NCBI GenBank assembly: GCA_041576815.1
Contig: JBFGKE010000017.1
Span: 1 to 64,000 of the forward strand
Reading direction: 5' to 3'
Source of the DNA: SG8-38 sp041576815
GTDB lineage: Bacteria > Myxococcota_A > Polyangia > Polyangiales > Houyiibacteriaceae
DNA length: 64,000 bases
This document shows positions 54,154 to 63,154 of this stretch, in pieces. Both the position numbers and the translations under genes were made by a program. The first letter of the stretch is position 1, and the number at the start of each line of letters is the position of its first letter. The notes beneath the pieces were generated by a model. That model did not search any database, was not told where the DNA came from, and saw only the letters and a program-made list of their open reading frames with translations.

Positions 54154-56046
54154 CTAACGCCCGATCTCGACCTCGGGCACCCGCGGCGAGCCCTCGTCCC
54201 GAAGGCGCAGCGCCAAGTCGATGCGGGCTGCAGCATTGATCAACCCGAGGTGGCTGAACGCTTGAGGGAAGTTCCCGAGCAGCGTTCCCGCCGTGGGCTC
54301 GATCTCTTCGGAGAGCAGGCCGAGGTGGTTCGAAGCCTCGGCGTGCGCGACGAACACCCGCTGCGCCTCGTCGACTTGGCCCGCCATCGCGAGCACTTCA
54401 GCGAGCCAAAAACCACAGAGCACGAACGCACCCTCCTCGCCGCCAACCCCGTCATCGGACCGGTAGCGATACACGTAGGGGCCGTCCCCGAGCTCCTCGC
54501 GAATCCACTCGACGGTTCGAAGAACCCGTGGGTCACTCGGTGATAGAAAACCGTGGATCGGGAGAAGTAGAAGCGAAGCATCGGGATGCTCGTGATCGTA
54601 GGCGGCCACGAATCGCTCACCGGTGCGGTCGACGCCACGGCGGCAGATCTCCTCGTGCACCTCGTCTGCCACGCTCTGCCACCGGGCTCGAGACGCGTGG
54701 TCGCCGAAAAGCGGCGCGAGCTCCCCACCGCGTCGCAGGGCGAGCCAGCTCATCAGCTTGGAGTGCACGTTGTGACGCTTTCCGGCGCGAGGCTCCCAAA
54801 TGCCGTGATCGGGCTCCGTCCACGTGTTGGCGACGTTGTCGACGACTTCGCGGAGCCGTCGCCAGCCGCGCGCCGTGAGCGAGCCCCCGCCGCGTTCATA
54901 GACGTACGCGGCGTCCATCAACGCCCCAGCGGTATCGAGCTGAAGCTGGTCTCGGGCGCCGTTTCCGATCCGCACCGGTTGACCGCCGCGGTACCCGGCG
55001 AACTCGAGCGTCTCCTCGTCGGGGACTCGCCCTCCGTCCACGGCATACATGATGTGCAGCTCGCGGTCCCGTTCGAGCGTGTCCCGCACGAAGTGAAAGA
55101 ACTCCCCTGCCTCTCGAGCACAGCCGAGCAGGTTGGCCGCACGTACCGCCATCGCCGTGTCGCGTGTCCAAGTGTACCGGTAGTCCCAGTTTCGACGCCC
55201 GCCCGGCCACTCGGGAATCGAGGTCGTCGGCGCCGCCACCATGGCACCTGTCGGCGCATACATCAGCAGCTTGAGCAGAAGCGCGGAGCGAATCACGTGG
55301 TGGCGCCAAGGGCCATCGTACTGCAGTTGTTGAGCCCACGCGCGCCACCGGTGCCTCGTGTTTCGTAGCGCTTCGTAGGGCCGGTAGGCGAGGATCGATT
55401 CCGATTGGGGCGCGTTCCAGCTGATCACGACCCAACCACGCTCCCCGGCTTTAAGCCGAAGCACCGCTTGCACCCCGCCTTGGGGGCGCCGCTCCCACTT
55501 TCCTTCCGCGCCGAGCACGGCGACGAGCCGCTCCCCCGACGCCGCCCGCGCAATCGCGGACCGACCGAGGACGTCGACGTCTGTTGCAACCCGCCCGTAG
55601 TCGAAACGAGGGTCGAAGACGACCTTCACGGAAGCCTCGCCTTCGACGCACTGGATGCGCCGATGAACCTCGTGGGCTGCAGACCGCGGGTCGTCGGTCC
55701 ACGGCATGTAGTCCGTCAGCCGAATCATCCCGTGACTCTCGATGCGAAACACGGTCTCCAAAACGTTCGTATCGGGGTCGTAGCGCTGCAGGCTTTCGAA
55801 GGGATAGTCGATGGGGCTGACGCTTGTAGACCCTCCCGCGTGCTCGTCGAGCAGCGACCCGAACACCGACGGGCTGTCGAAACGCGGAAAGCAGAGCCAA
55901 TCGATCGCGCCATCGGCACGCACGAGCGCCGCAGAAAAGCCGTCACCGATCAGTCCGTGGTCTGCAATCGTGAGCGCGCGCGTCGACTCTTCGTCGGTGA
56001 ACACGAAGGGCCGATTCAGCCGCTTGGCGGCGCTGTACAGGTCCAT
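54154..56046 (-). CDS. Glycoside hydrolase family 15 protein (glucoamylase/trehalase-like)
   Basis: A 630-residue soluble enzyme. The N-terminal beta domain begins with IADHGLIGDGFSAALVRADGAIDWLCFPRFDSPSVF. The (alpha/alpha)6 barrel has NWDYRYTWTRD, the catalytic Glu in EPDHGIWEPR and the second Glu in LLSEEIEP. No signal peptide is present, so it is cytoplasmic. Family members hydrolyse starch-type glucans, trehalose or related glucosides; which one is undetermined. It is the first gene of the GH15-kinase-kinase run and divergent from the site-2 protease. Confidence 0.9.
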   Translation of the reverse strand: MDLYSAAKRLNRPFVFTDEESTRALTIADHGLIGDGFSAALVRADGAIDWLCFPRFDSPSVFGSLLDEHAGGSTSVSPIDYPFESLQRYDPDTNVLETVFRIESHGMIRLTDYMPWTDDPRSAAHEVHRRIQCVEGEASVKVVFDPRFDYGRVATDVDVLGRSAIARAASGERLVAVLGAEGKWERRPQGGVQAVLRLKAGERGWVVISWNAPQSESILAYRPYEALRNTRHRWRAWAQQLQYDGPWRHHVIRSALLLKLLMYAPTGAMVAAPTTSIPEWPGGRRNWDYRYTWTRDTAMAVRAANLLGCAREAGEFFHFVRDTLERDRELHIMYAVDGGRVPDEETLEFAGYRGGQPVRIGNGARDQLQLDTAGALMDAAYVYERGGGSLTARGWRRLREVVDNVANTWTEPDHGIWEPRAGKRHNVHSKLMSWLALRRGGELAPLFGDHASRARWQSVADEVHEEICRRGVDRTGERFVAAYDHEHPDASLLLLPIHGFLSPSDPRVLRTVEWIREELGDGPYVYRYRSDDGVGGEEGAFVLCGFWLAEVLAMAGQVDEAQRVFVAHAEASNHLGLLSEEIEPTAGTLLGNFPQAFSHLGLINAAARIDLALRLRDEGSPRVPEVEIGR

Positions 56047-56101
56047 TCACCGGAAGGGTAGCAGATCGTGCGCTTTGGAACGCACATGCTAGAGGCACGC
56101 G

Positions 56102-57022
56102 GTGCGGCGGCGAAACACGCAGTGGGGCCTGCCACTTCTGCTGATGGCGCTGACGTTCGCGTCGACCTTCTACGTGGGCGCGGGAATGGTCCTCGGCCGA
56201 CCGCCGACCTCGCTCGAGGAGCTCGGCGCGGGTTGGGTGTTCTCCGTGCCGTTGATGGCGATCCTGCTCGCCCACGAGTTCGGCCACTTCTTCGCCGGGC
56301 TGGCTCACCGGGTCGACGTCTCGCCGCCCTATTTCATCCCGGTCCCATTCTTCCTCCTCGGCACGATGGGTGCCGTCATCCAGATTCGCGAGCGCATTCG
56401 ATCGCGAAACGCCCTTCTCGACATCGGCGCCGCAGGTCCCCTTGCAGGCATGGTCGTCGCGATTCCCGTGACGATCTACGGTCTCGACAGCTCGCCGGTA
56501 CAAGCTCTTCCGGACGGTCCGTACATCCTCGAGGGTCGCTCTCTGCTCTACCTCGGGATGCTCACCTGGTTGAAGGGCCCCATCCCCGAGGGGTACGACA
56601 TCATGCTGTCTCCGACCGCACTCGCAGGCTGGGCCGGTCTTCTCGTCACCCTGATCAACATTCTTCCCTTTGGTCAGCTCGATGGGGGGCACATCGCCTA
56701 CGCGCTCGTCGGCCCGCGACAGAATCGATTCTCGCGGTACGTTCTTCGACTGCTGCCGCTCTTGGCGCTCGTCGTGAGCGCTGCATACGGGATTTCGAGC
56801 TACCTCGCCGGCGTTCGCGGGGACAGGCTCGTCGCCGACGCTTCGGCTGGCATGCACTGGCTCGTGTGGGCGTTCGTCCTGTGGCTGCTCACGCGGGCGA
56901 CCGGCCCGGGTCATCCTCCGACGGAAGACTCCGAGCTGTCGCCGGGCCGCCGCGTCGTCGGCTGGTTGACCCTTTCGCTGTTCATCGTTCTATTCATGCC
57001 GTCTTGGATCCGAATGCAGTAG
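56102..57022 (+). CDS. Site-2 protease family (M50) membrane protease
   Basis: A 306-residue polytopic protein. Zinc motif HEFGH near residues 58-62 and the second metal ligand in LINILPFGQLDGGH. About eight hydrophobic segments. No PDZ domain, so it is a small archaeal/plant-type S2P. It cleaves within membranes, typically anti-sigma or regulator proteins; its target is unknown. GTG 56102 starts it 55 bp from the divergent GH15 gene. Confidence 0.9.
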   Translation: MRRRNTQWGLPLLLMALTFASTFYVGAGMVLGRPPTSLEELGAGWVFSVPLMAILLAHEFGHFFAGLAHRVDVSPPYFIPVPFFLLGTMGAVIQIRERIRSRNALLDIGAAGPLAGMVVAIPVTIYGLDSSPVQALPDGPYILEGRSLLYLGMLTWLKGPIPEGYDIMLSPTALAGWAGLLVTLINILPFGQLDGGHIAYALVGPRQNRFSRYVLRLLPLLALVVSAAYGISSYLAGVRGDRLVADASAGMHWLVWAFVLWLLTRATGPGHPPTEDSELSPGRRVVGWLTLSLFIVLFMPSWIRMQ

Positions 57023-57052
57023 GAAATTTCACGGGACCGAAGGAATTTCCTA
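57020..57052. repeat. 9-bp perfect inverted repeat between the S2P and next gene
   Basis: TAGGAAATT (57020-57028, including the S2P stop) and AATTTCCTA (57044-57052), with a 15-nt loop. It ends 10 bp before the next ATG and could form an mRNA hairpin near its ribosome site. Confidence 0.4.
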
Positions 57053-57062
57053 GGTTCCATGC

Positions 57063-58676
57063 ATGCGTCTCCGCTCTCGGTCCGGTTGGCTTCTCTTGAC
57101 CGCCTTGACCGTTCTCGGTCCGGCGCCCTCGGCTCAGGCGTGGACCCGGACCGTGGTGAAGGGAGCGCATGCGACGGTGGACATCGAGCGCGACGGAACG
57201 TTGATCGTTCTGCTTCGGCTCGAGGTCGACGTGCTTGCCGGCTGGCTCCAGGAGCTCGAGCTGGCCGATCTCGGTGAAGACGTCGAGCTCAACCTCTATC
57301 AGCCGCCCTATTTCCGCTCCGAAGAGGGCAAAGTTCGGAGACCCGAGGTCGAGGTGACCGAAGACGGGCGTGTTCGCCTCTCGTTCAGGTGGCGAGATGC
57401 GCCCAAACGAGGTGAGCACAGAGTCTACATCCGCTATCGAGCCAAAGCCGACGTCTCGGCCACCGAAGTGGGCGAGCGGCGCAAAGCCCGGGTCGTTTGG
57501 TCGATCCCCGCGTGGGAAACCAGCCTTTACGGCGTGAGGGTGGACTTCCGGGCGCCCAAAGGATCGACTGTGCCGGCCAACGTGCACGAGGCGCTACCCG
57601 GAGTCCGCTACGAAGTGCGGGCGCACACCACGCGAACCTTCGTCCAGTGGTATCGGAATCACCTCCCGAGGATGACGGCTTGGCCGCTGGCGATTGACGT
57701 ACCGGCGGATTCGATGGCCGTCGGGGCTGACGAGCCCGAAGACGCGCCGCGCCCCGCGGGATTCCAGCCACTCGAGCGCTCCGACGAGATGCCGCTCGCG
57801 TGGCCCCTGCTCTTTCTCGTAGTGCTCTTCCTCTGGAAGCGTCGTTCGCTCGAGGCGCGGATGGGCGCGCGCGCGCTGTGCGTCCGTGCGCCGTGGCCAG
57901 TGCTTCTCGTTGGGGCGGGCGGTTTGCTCGCGGTTGGACAGTGGCTGTTGCCGAACCCCTTGGTCTGTGTTGCTCCGTTGCTGCTGCTGGTGCTTCATCG
58001 ACCTGCCAGGCCTGCCCCCCCGCCGGAGTGCCGCGCCTGGCGGCCCGGGGTTTTCGACGAGCTGCCGAAACGAAAAATTCGGGCCCACGATTTCTTCGAC
58101 ATCACGACCCGGACGGGTCTCCTGACGCTCGCCGCATGCGGCGTGGGACTTCTGGTGCTCGGGCACCCGACCGCGGCGGTGCTCACGCTCCCGGTGTTCC
58201 TGATCGGCACGCGGCTCCACGTGGCGCCCACCGCCGCGGAGATCGCTCATGGGCTCGCCGCTTTTGCGGCGGAGCTCCGGATTCCAGAGGTCGCCCCCGA
58301 GATGGCGTTTTCGTGGGAGTTGTCTTCCGATGGGCTGCCCCGCCTCGCCATTGTGCTTCCGGGTCACCGCGTGGGTCTGCTGGGGTTGAGCTTCGTCGTC
58401 GCGACCTGCACGGTCGGCCTCGTTCGCAGACGCAAAGTGATGCTCCTGGTGGAGACCCGCACGCAGTCGGATGCGGACGATCTCGTCCGGCGGCGAACGC
58501 GCACCGAGCCCGACTTCCGTTTCTTGGACGGCCGAAATCTGCGTCTGGTCGCTTGGGACGGCGAAGCGATCGAGCTTCTTCGTACCCTCGCCAGAAAGAC
58601 ACCGAAGCCCGTGAAGACCTCCCGCGGCACTTGGCTTCTCCGAGAGATCTCCGAGCCTGCGCAGCGCGCGGCCTAA
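57063..58676 (+). CDS. Exported/membrane protein of unknown function
   Basis: A 537-residue protein with a signal peptide (1-26, AQA-W) and a beta-rich extracytoplasmic domain of about 210 residues. Hydrophobic helices lie near 240-255, 275-320 and 358-385, then comes a soluble C-terminal part of about 140 residues with another hydrophobic stretch. No known domain is recognised with certainty. It follows the S2P at 40 bp and may belong to the same transcript. Confidence 0.7.
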   Translation: MRLRSRSGWLLLTALTVLGPAPSAQAWTRTVVKGAHATVDIERDGTLIVLLRLEVDVLAGWLQELELADLGEDVELNLYQPPYFRSEEGKVRRPEVEVTEDGRVRLSFRWRDAPKRGEHRVYIRYRAKADVSATEVGERRKARVVWSIPAWETSLYGVRVDFRAPKGSTVPANVHEALPGVRYEVRAHTTRTFVQWYRNHLPRMTAWPLAIDVPADSMAVGADEPEDAPRPAGFQPLERSDEMPLAWPLLFLVVLFLWKRRSLEARMGARALCVRAPWPVLLVGAGGLLAVGQWLLPNPLVCVAPLLLLVLHRPARPAPPPECRAWRPGVFDELPKRKIRAHDFFDITTRTGLLTLAACGVGLLVLGHPTAAVLTLPVFLIGTRLHVAPTAAEIAHGLAAFAAELRIPEVAPEMAFSWELSSDGLPRLAIVLPGHRVGLLGLSFVVATCTVGLVRRRKVMLLVETRTQSDADDLVRRRTRTEPDFRFLDGRNLRLVAWDGEAIELLRTLARKTPKPVKTSRGTWLLREISEPAQRAA

Positions 58677-58679
58677 CGA

Positions 58680-59243
58680 CTACTTCGCGGCACGCGACGC
58701 GAGGGGCGCGAGGATTCGGTCGACCTGCTTGAGCTCGCGCACTACGTCTTCGTCGTCGAAATCGATCTCGTCGATGAGCGCTCCGTGCACGGCCTCGTAG
58801 AGCCAAGTGCTCGACTCCGCATCTTCGATGCACCCGGCGGCCTGATGGCCTTGATGGCTCAGGCTGGAAAACTTCTGTGCAACCCTCTCCAGCACTGCGA
58901 CGCGGTTCCCGAGGTATGCGCGCGTAGCTTCAAGCTCGTCGCTCAGCGGCTCGAGCATCTCGGGTGATTTTTTGGCGTGCTTGTCGAACGCTTCAGGAGA
59001 GCGCTCCCGAACACCACTCAGCACGATTCTGATGACCAGCACGTCGCCCAAGTGGCGGAGCACCCCACGCACACCCGGAATCGCGCCACTCGAGGAGATG
59101 ACGTGCAGCAATGCGCCTGCAGCTGCAACCCTGCTCTCGTCATCCACCTCCGGGTCTTCCACGATGCGTAAAACGGATTTCAGGTCCTGCGTAAAACGGG
59201 TCAGGGCAGGAGTCATCAACTCGACGAAGCGCTCTCGCGACAT
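58680..59243 (-). CDS. Small YkvA/DUF1232-like protein, tentative
   Basis: A 187-residue protein, mostly helical. The segment LHVISSSGAIPGVRGVLRHLGDVLVIRIVLSGV resembles the YkvA (DUF1232) core of two short amphipathic helices with an Asp. Other parts are not recognised. It is the downstream neighbour of the OmpA gene, ATG 59243 being 1 bp after that stop, which suggests one operon. Confidence 0.55.
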   Translation of the reverse strand: MSRERFVELMTPALTRFTQDLKSVLRIVEDPEVDDESRVAAAGALLHVISSSGAIPGVRGVLRHLGDVLVIRIVLSGVRERSPEAFDKHAKKSPEMLEPLSDELEATRAYLGNRVAVLERVAQKFSSLSHQGHQAAGCIEDAESSTWLYEAVHGALIDEIDFDDEDVVRELKQVDRILAPLASRAAK

Positions 59244-59244
59244 A

Positions 59245-61278
59245 TCACCTCGGCACCAGAGAACGGCCGCGCGGGCATGTTACCTCAACTCCGGTCGGAC
59301 CGGCGTCGGTTTCGATGATCTTGAACTCCACCCGCCGGTTTTTCTCCCATGCTTTCGGGTCGTGCCCGGGGTCGACCGGGCAGCGCTCGCCGTATCCAGC
59401 CGAACGCAGCCGGCTCTTGATGACGCCGCGCTCGATGAGCGCGTTCATCACGGAGGCCGCTCGGGCCCGGGTGAGCTTGACGTTGTAGCCGTCGCTTCCT
59501 CGCTCGTCTGCATGGCCCTGGATCTCGACCAGCACGATCTGCGGGCTCGCGTTGAGGGTCGCTGCAACGGCGTCGAGCAGCGGGAAGCTTCGCGGTTTGA
59601 TGATCGCACTGTCGGTCTCGAAGTAGATCTTCTCGAGGATGGTGATTTGCGTGTCCTCGACGATGACCAAGCCCTTGTCGGGGCAGCCGTCTTCGTCCTC
59701 GTGCCCATTGTAGGTTTCAGGATCGTTCGGGCAGGCGTCGTCGACGTCTAGAATGCGGTCGGCGTCGTTGTCGACGTCCGGACAGCCGTCCTCGTCCTCG
59801 AAGCCGTCGAAGTCCTCGGCGTCGTTCGGGCAGAGATCCTTTTCATCCGGAATCCCATCGCCGTCGTTGTCCGGGTCGGGGCAGCCGTCCTCGTCCTGGA
59901 ACCCGTCGAAGTCCTCGGGCTCGTCCGGGCAATCATCGACATCGTCCGGGATCCCATCACCGTCCCGGTCGCCTTCCGTGCCTTCCGGACAGCCGTCTTC
60001 ATCGCGATCTCCGTCGTAATCTTCCTTGACGAGGGGACACGCGTCGTCGACGTCCAGGATCCCGTCACCGTCGTTGTCGAGATCGGGACAGCCGTCGCGA
60101 TCCTCGAACCCGTCCTTGTCCTCCGGGTCGTCCGGGCACGCATCATCGTCGTCATCGATGCCGTCCTTGTCGCGGTCGCCGACGGCGGGCTCGTACATGA
60201 ACCCGAGCGTCACGCGCGCGTCCGCGGCTTGAAAACCGGTCTTCGGGATACCGGCGCCGCCTGCGAGGAAGAGAAAGCTCTTGTTCGTGACGAAGTATTT
60301 CAGACCGCCGAGCACCTCCATCGAAAGAGTGCCTTTGGTCCCGATTTCCTGCGCGATCTGCGTTCCATAGTATTCGAGGATAAGGTCGAGTGAGCCCGCT
60401 ACCCGAAACGCGGCGCCAAAGCCGAAGGTGATCAGGTCGTCGTAGGTGAAACGGCGGCCGGCGGTCGGGTCATCGACCGGGTCGGTTGCGGACAGCGGGT
60501 CGGAAGGGCTCGATGCCCCGTCCCAGATGAAGGTGGCCCCTTGCCCGGAGTTCCACCGGTACCCGCCCTCGAGAGCCAACCGGATCTTTTCAATCGGCTG
60601 GAACTCGAACACGGCGGTCGGCCAGAGCGCCACGCCCGGCTCGCCCGCGAACTGCGTGGTCTTCGCGGTCGGAAACTGGGCACGCAGCGTGACCGCGATG
60701 CCGGCCGGGTATCGTCCCAGATTGAGCAGCCGTAGCTTGGCGCTGAGCATCAAGTCGCCGACGCCCTGCGAGCGGAGCCCATCTCCTTCGAAGTTGTACA
60801 AGCACCCCGCCGACGTGGCGCCCGAGCACGTCCCGCCCCGATCGGGCGTCTGCACGGCGTCCCCACGGAAGAACGTGATCGGCAGCGCAATGCCCACGAC
60901 GAGACGATCGACGAGGCCGAAGTTGAACATGAAGGTGCCGGTGAACGCTTGACGCGCGATGCGGCTCTCGTTGTTGCGCTCGCTCGCCAAGAGATTGGGG
61001 TTGCTCTCGAATCCGTCGTATCGAAGGATCCCAAACCCGGCATCCATCACGAGCCCGAAGCTGAACTCCTTGTGGGGCATCACCTCGCTGCCATTGACGG
61101 TGAAGTACCCGCGGGAGTCGATTGCGGGACGAAACAGGTGCAGGTCCATGCCGCCGTCGACCAGCGTCGCGCGCTGGGCCATGGCGACGCCCGGCAGCAC
61201 GGACGCGCCCAAGACGAGCGCCGCCAACCACGCGCCTCGCGTGAGCGAATCTCCCCTCGGTCGTGCTCCCCCAAACAC
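59245..61278 (-). CDS. OmpA-family protein with thrombospondin type-3 repeats
   Basis: A 677-residue outer-membrane protein. The signal peptide is 1-34 (AMA-Q). The N-terminal part, about 330 residues, looks like a beta-barrel. About five thrombospondin type-3 calcium repeats follow (DRDKDGIDDDDDACP-type), alternating with EDxDGFxDEDGCPD. The C-terminus is an OmpA peptidoglycan-binding domain (VEIQGHADERGSDGYN, then SRLRSAGYGERCP and KNRRVEFKI). GTG 61278 is the start. It anchors the outer membrane to peptidoglycan with a Ca-stabilised linker. Confidence 0.9.
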   Translation of the reverse strand: MFGGARPRGDSLTRGAWLAALVLGASVLPGVAMAQRATLVDGGMDLHLFRPAIDSRGYFTVNGSEVMPHKEFSFGLVMDAGFGILRYDGFESNPNLLASERNNESRIARQAFTGTFMFNFGLVDRLVVGIALPITFFRGDAVQTPDRGGTCSGATSAGCLYNFEGDGLRSQGVGDLMLSAKLRLLNLGRYPAGIAVTLRAQFPTAKTTQFAGEPGVALWPTAVFEFQPIEKIRLALEGGYRWNSGQGATFIWDGASSPSDPLSATDPVDDPTAGRRFTYDDLITFGFGAAFRVAGSLDLILEYYGTQIAQEIGTKGTLSMEVLGGLKYFVTNKSFLFLAGGAGIPKTGFQAADARVTLGFMYEPAVGDRDKDGIDDDDDACPDDPEDKDGFEDRDGCPDLDNDGDGILDVDDACPLVKEDYDGDRDEDGCPEGTEGDRDGDGIPDDVDDCPDEPEDFDGFQDEDGCPDPDNDGDGIPDEKDLCPNDAEDFDGFEDEDGCPDVDNDADRILDVDDACPNDPETYNGHEDEDGCPDKGLVIVEDTQITILEKIYFETDSAIIKPRSFPLLDAVAATLNASPQIVLVEIQGHADERGSDGYNVKLTRARAASVMNALIERGVIKSRLRSAGYGERCPVDPGHDPKAWEKNRRVEFKIIETDAGPTGVEVTCPRGRSLVPR

Positions 61279-61334
61279 CCGTCCTCAGTCTGTCATGGGC
61301 AGAGCCCATTAATCAACGATTCTGCTACCCTGCG

Positions 61335-62666
61335 TCACTCCGTAGGCGGCTCGGAGCGCGGCTTTGGGCTGGATTCCTGCCGCGCCGGGGTGGCTTCGGC
61401 CGGTTCGCGCGCCTTTCGCATCAGCCGGCGCGCGTCCTGACGCTGCTTCGATGTGATGCCGTCGAGCTCCAACACGAGCTTCGCCGCGCGACGCGCACGC
61501 TCGAAATCACCATCCTCCAACGCCAGCTCGCCTTCTTGAATGTGCGCCTGCGCGTATCGGTATCTGATTTCACCAAACTCAGGGGTTTCCCGGAGGATGC
61601 TGTCTGCCGGAAGCTCATTGGCGATCGAATACGCGCGATCCAATCGGCCACGGGCCATGGCGCGGCGCGCGCGAGAGAGCTGGCCCTCCCACTCCTGCGG
61701 CTCCTCGATGGACGGGTCGTCCACGGTGGCCGCAGGGGTGCTCTCTTGTTCAGGCTTCGAGCGCGCGCGACCGGGCGAGGGATCGGTCTCGGCAGTAGGC
61801 GTGGGCTCGGCCGTGGGCGCAGTTGTAGGCACGGCCGCCGACGTGGGCGCGGGCGCGACGACGGGGCTCACCCCCGATCTCTTTTCGCCCGGGACGCCCT
61901 GAAGTGTCACGAAAATCGCCCCGGCGCCCACGACGATCAGGAGACCCAAAACGACCGCGATGAACAGGGGCTTCTGCGAAGGCGCGGGCGACGGCGAGTC
62001 CACTTCGGCTTCCGCCATCGGGACCAAGCTATGCGCGCCCTGGGGTGGAAGAAACCGGAACTTCACTTCACCGAGCTCGAGCACATCGCCCGCTTCGAGC
62101 ACAGCCCGCGAGACGTTGACGCCGTTGACGCGAACGCCGTTCGCACTTTCGAGATCGTAGACCATCACTTTGCCGTCCTCGACCTGGATCTCGGCGTGCT
62201 CGTGTGAAATCGACTTGTGGTTGATCCAGATGTCCAGTCGCTCGTCCCGACCGATCCGAAGCGCGCGCTTGGTCAGCGAGAACTCGGCCCCGGCAGCCGG
62301 CTGGCCGAGGACCACGAGGCGCGCCGGGGGCTCGCTGACGGGCTTCGGCGACGGCAGGGTGTTGGCGACCGGCTCGGCTTCCCCCTGGAAGGCGAGGTCG
62401 TAATCGCCAATCGCGAGCTGGTCTCCGGCGGAGAGCTCGGCTCGGCTCTCGATCCGCGAGCCGTTGAGAAGAACCCCGTTGTAGGAGCCGAGATCCTCGA
62501 TGACGTAGTCACCGTTGCGCTTGACGATCCGCGCATGGGCCCGCGAGACGTTGCGCTCGGTGAGCCGGATCGTGTTCCCTTCCTCACGTCCGATCGTGAT
62601 CTCGTCGCGCAACAGCGGGACGACGGTCGTATGGCCTTCGTCGTCGGAGATGACGAGCTTGTACAT
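61335..62666 (-). CDS. Twin-FHA domain membrane protein
   Basis: A 443-residue protein with two FHA domains, about 1-95 (ITIGREEGNTIRLTERNVSRAHARI, then GSYNGVLLNGSRI) and 113-205 (LRIGRDERLDIWINHKSISHEHAEI, then ESANGVRVNG). A transmembrane helix lies near 233-255, followed by a Pro/Thr/Ala-rich linker and a C-terminal helical, TPR-like region. FHA domains bind phospho-threonine, so a Ser/Thr kinase partner is expected; none is in the window. Confidence 0.9.
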   Translation of the reverse strand: MYKLVISDDEGHTTVVPLLRDEITIGREEGNTIRLTERNVSRAHARIVKRNGDYVIEDLGSYNGVLLNGSRIESRAELSAGDQLAIGDYDLAFQGEAEPVANTLPSPKPVSEPPARLVVLGQPAAGAEFSLTKRALRIGRDERLDIWINHKSISHEHAEIQVEDGKVMVYDLESANGVRVNGVNVSRAVLEAGDVLELGEVKFRFLPPQGAHSLVPMAEAEVDSPSPAPSQKPLFIAVVLGLLIVVGAGAIFVTLQGVPGEKRSGVSPVVAPAPTSAAVPTTAPTAEPTPTAETDPSPGRARSKPEQESTPAATVDDPSIEEPQEWEGQLSRARRAMARGRLDRAYSIANELPADSILRETPEFGEIRYRYAQAHIQEGELALEDGDFERARRAAKLVLELDGITSKQRQDARRLMRKAREPAEATPARQESSPKPRSEPPTE

Positions 62667-62800
62667 CGTGTCGACCCTGGAGCTGTTTCACCCGAAGTTC
62701 CGAGGACTTGAAGGGGATGGTACCCCGGGCCGACACGGTGTCAATCGCGCCCCGGTCGGGTTTGCGTCGCCGAAGAAACTGGCTATGCCCGTTCGGCACT

Positions 62801-63154
62801 ATGCGCGCGTTCTCCTCGATGCTGGTCACGACGTGGATTGCCTGCGCTTCGCTTTGCGGATGCGGCGGCGCAGGTACCGGCCAGCCCACCGGTGGGATTC
62901 ACGCGAAGCTCGCCTACTCGGAAGGGGGCGGGCTTCGGGTGGTCGAAGTCCCGCCGGGAGGGGCGGCCGACCTCGCGGGCGTCCAGACCGACGACGTGAT
63001 CATCGCAATTGACGGGACATCGGTCCGCGAGCTCGAGTATCCGACGATCGTCGATCGGCTCCGGGGCCCCATCGGTTCCACGGTTCAGCTCGACCTCTTT
63101 CGCAACCGCGAGGTCCGAAGCGTAATCGTGACGCGTCAGGCGTACGGCCGATGA
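62801..63154 (+). CDS. Small PDZ-domain lipoprotein
   Basis: A 117-residue protein. The signal part is 1-20 with Cys residues in LCGCG that could act as a lipobox Cys. One PDZ domain follows (EGGGLRVVEVPPGGAADLAGVQTDDVIIAIDGTSV). ATG 62801 is preferred to a longer frame from 62708 that would start in the FHA promoter region. It overlaps mtnP (ATGA). A role as periplasmic adaptor is possible. Confidence 0.72.
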   Translation: MRAFSSMLVTTWIACASLCGCGGAGTGQPTGGIHAKLAYSEGGGLRVVEVPPGGAADLAGVQTDDVIIAIDGTSVRELEYPTIVDRLRGPIGSTVQLDLFRNREVRSVIVTRQAYGR

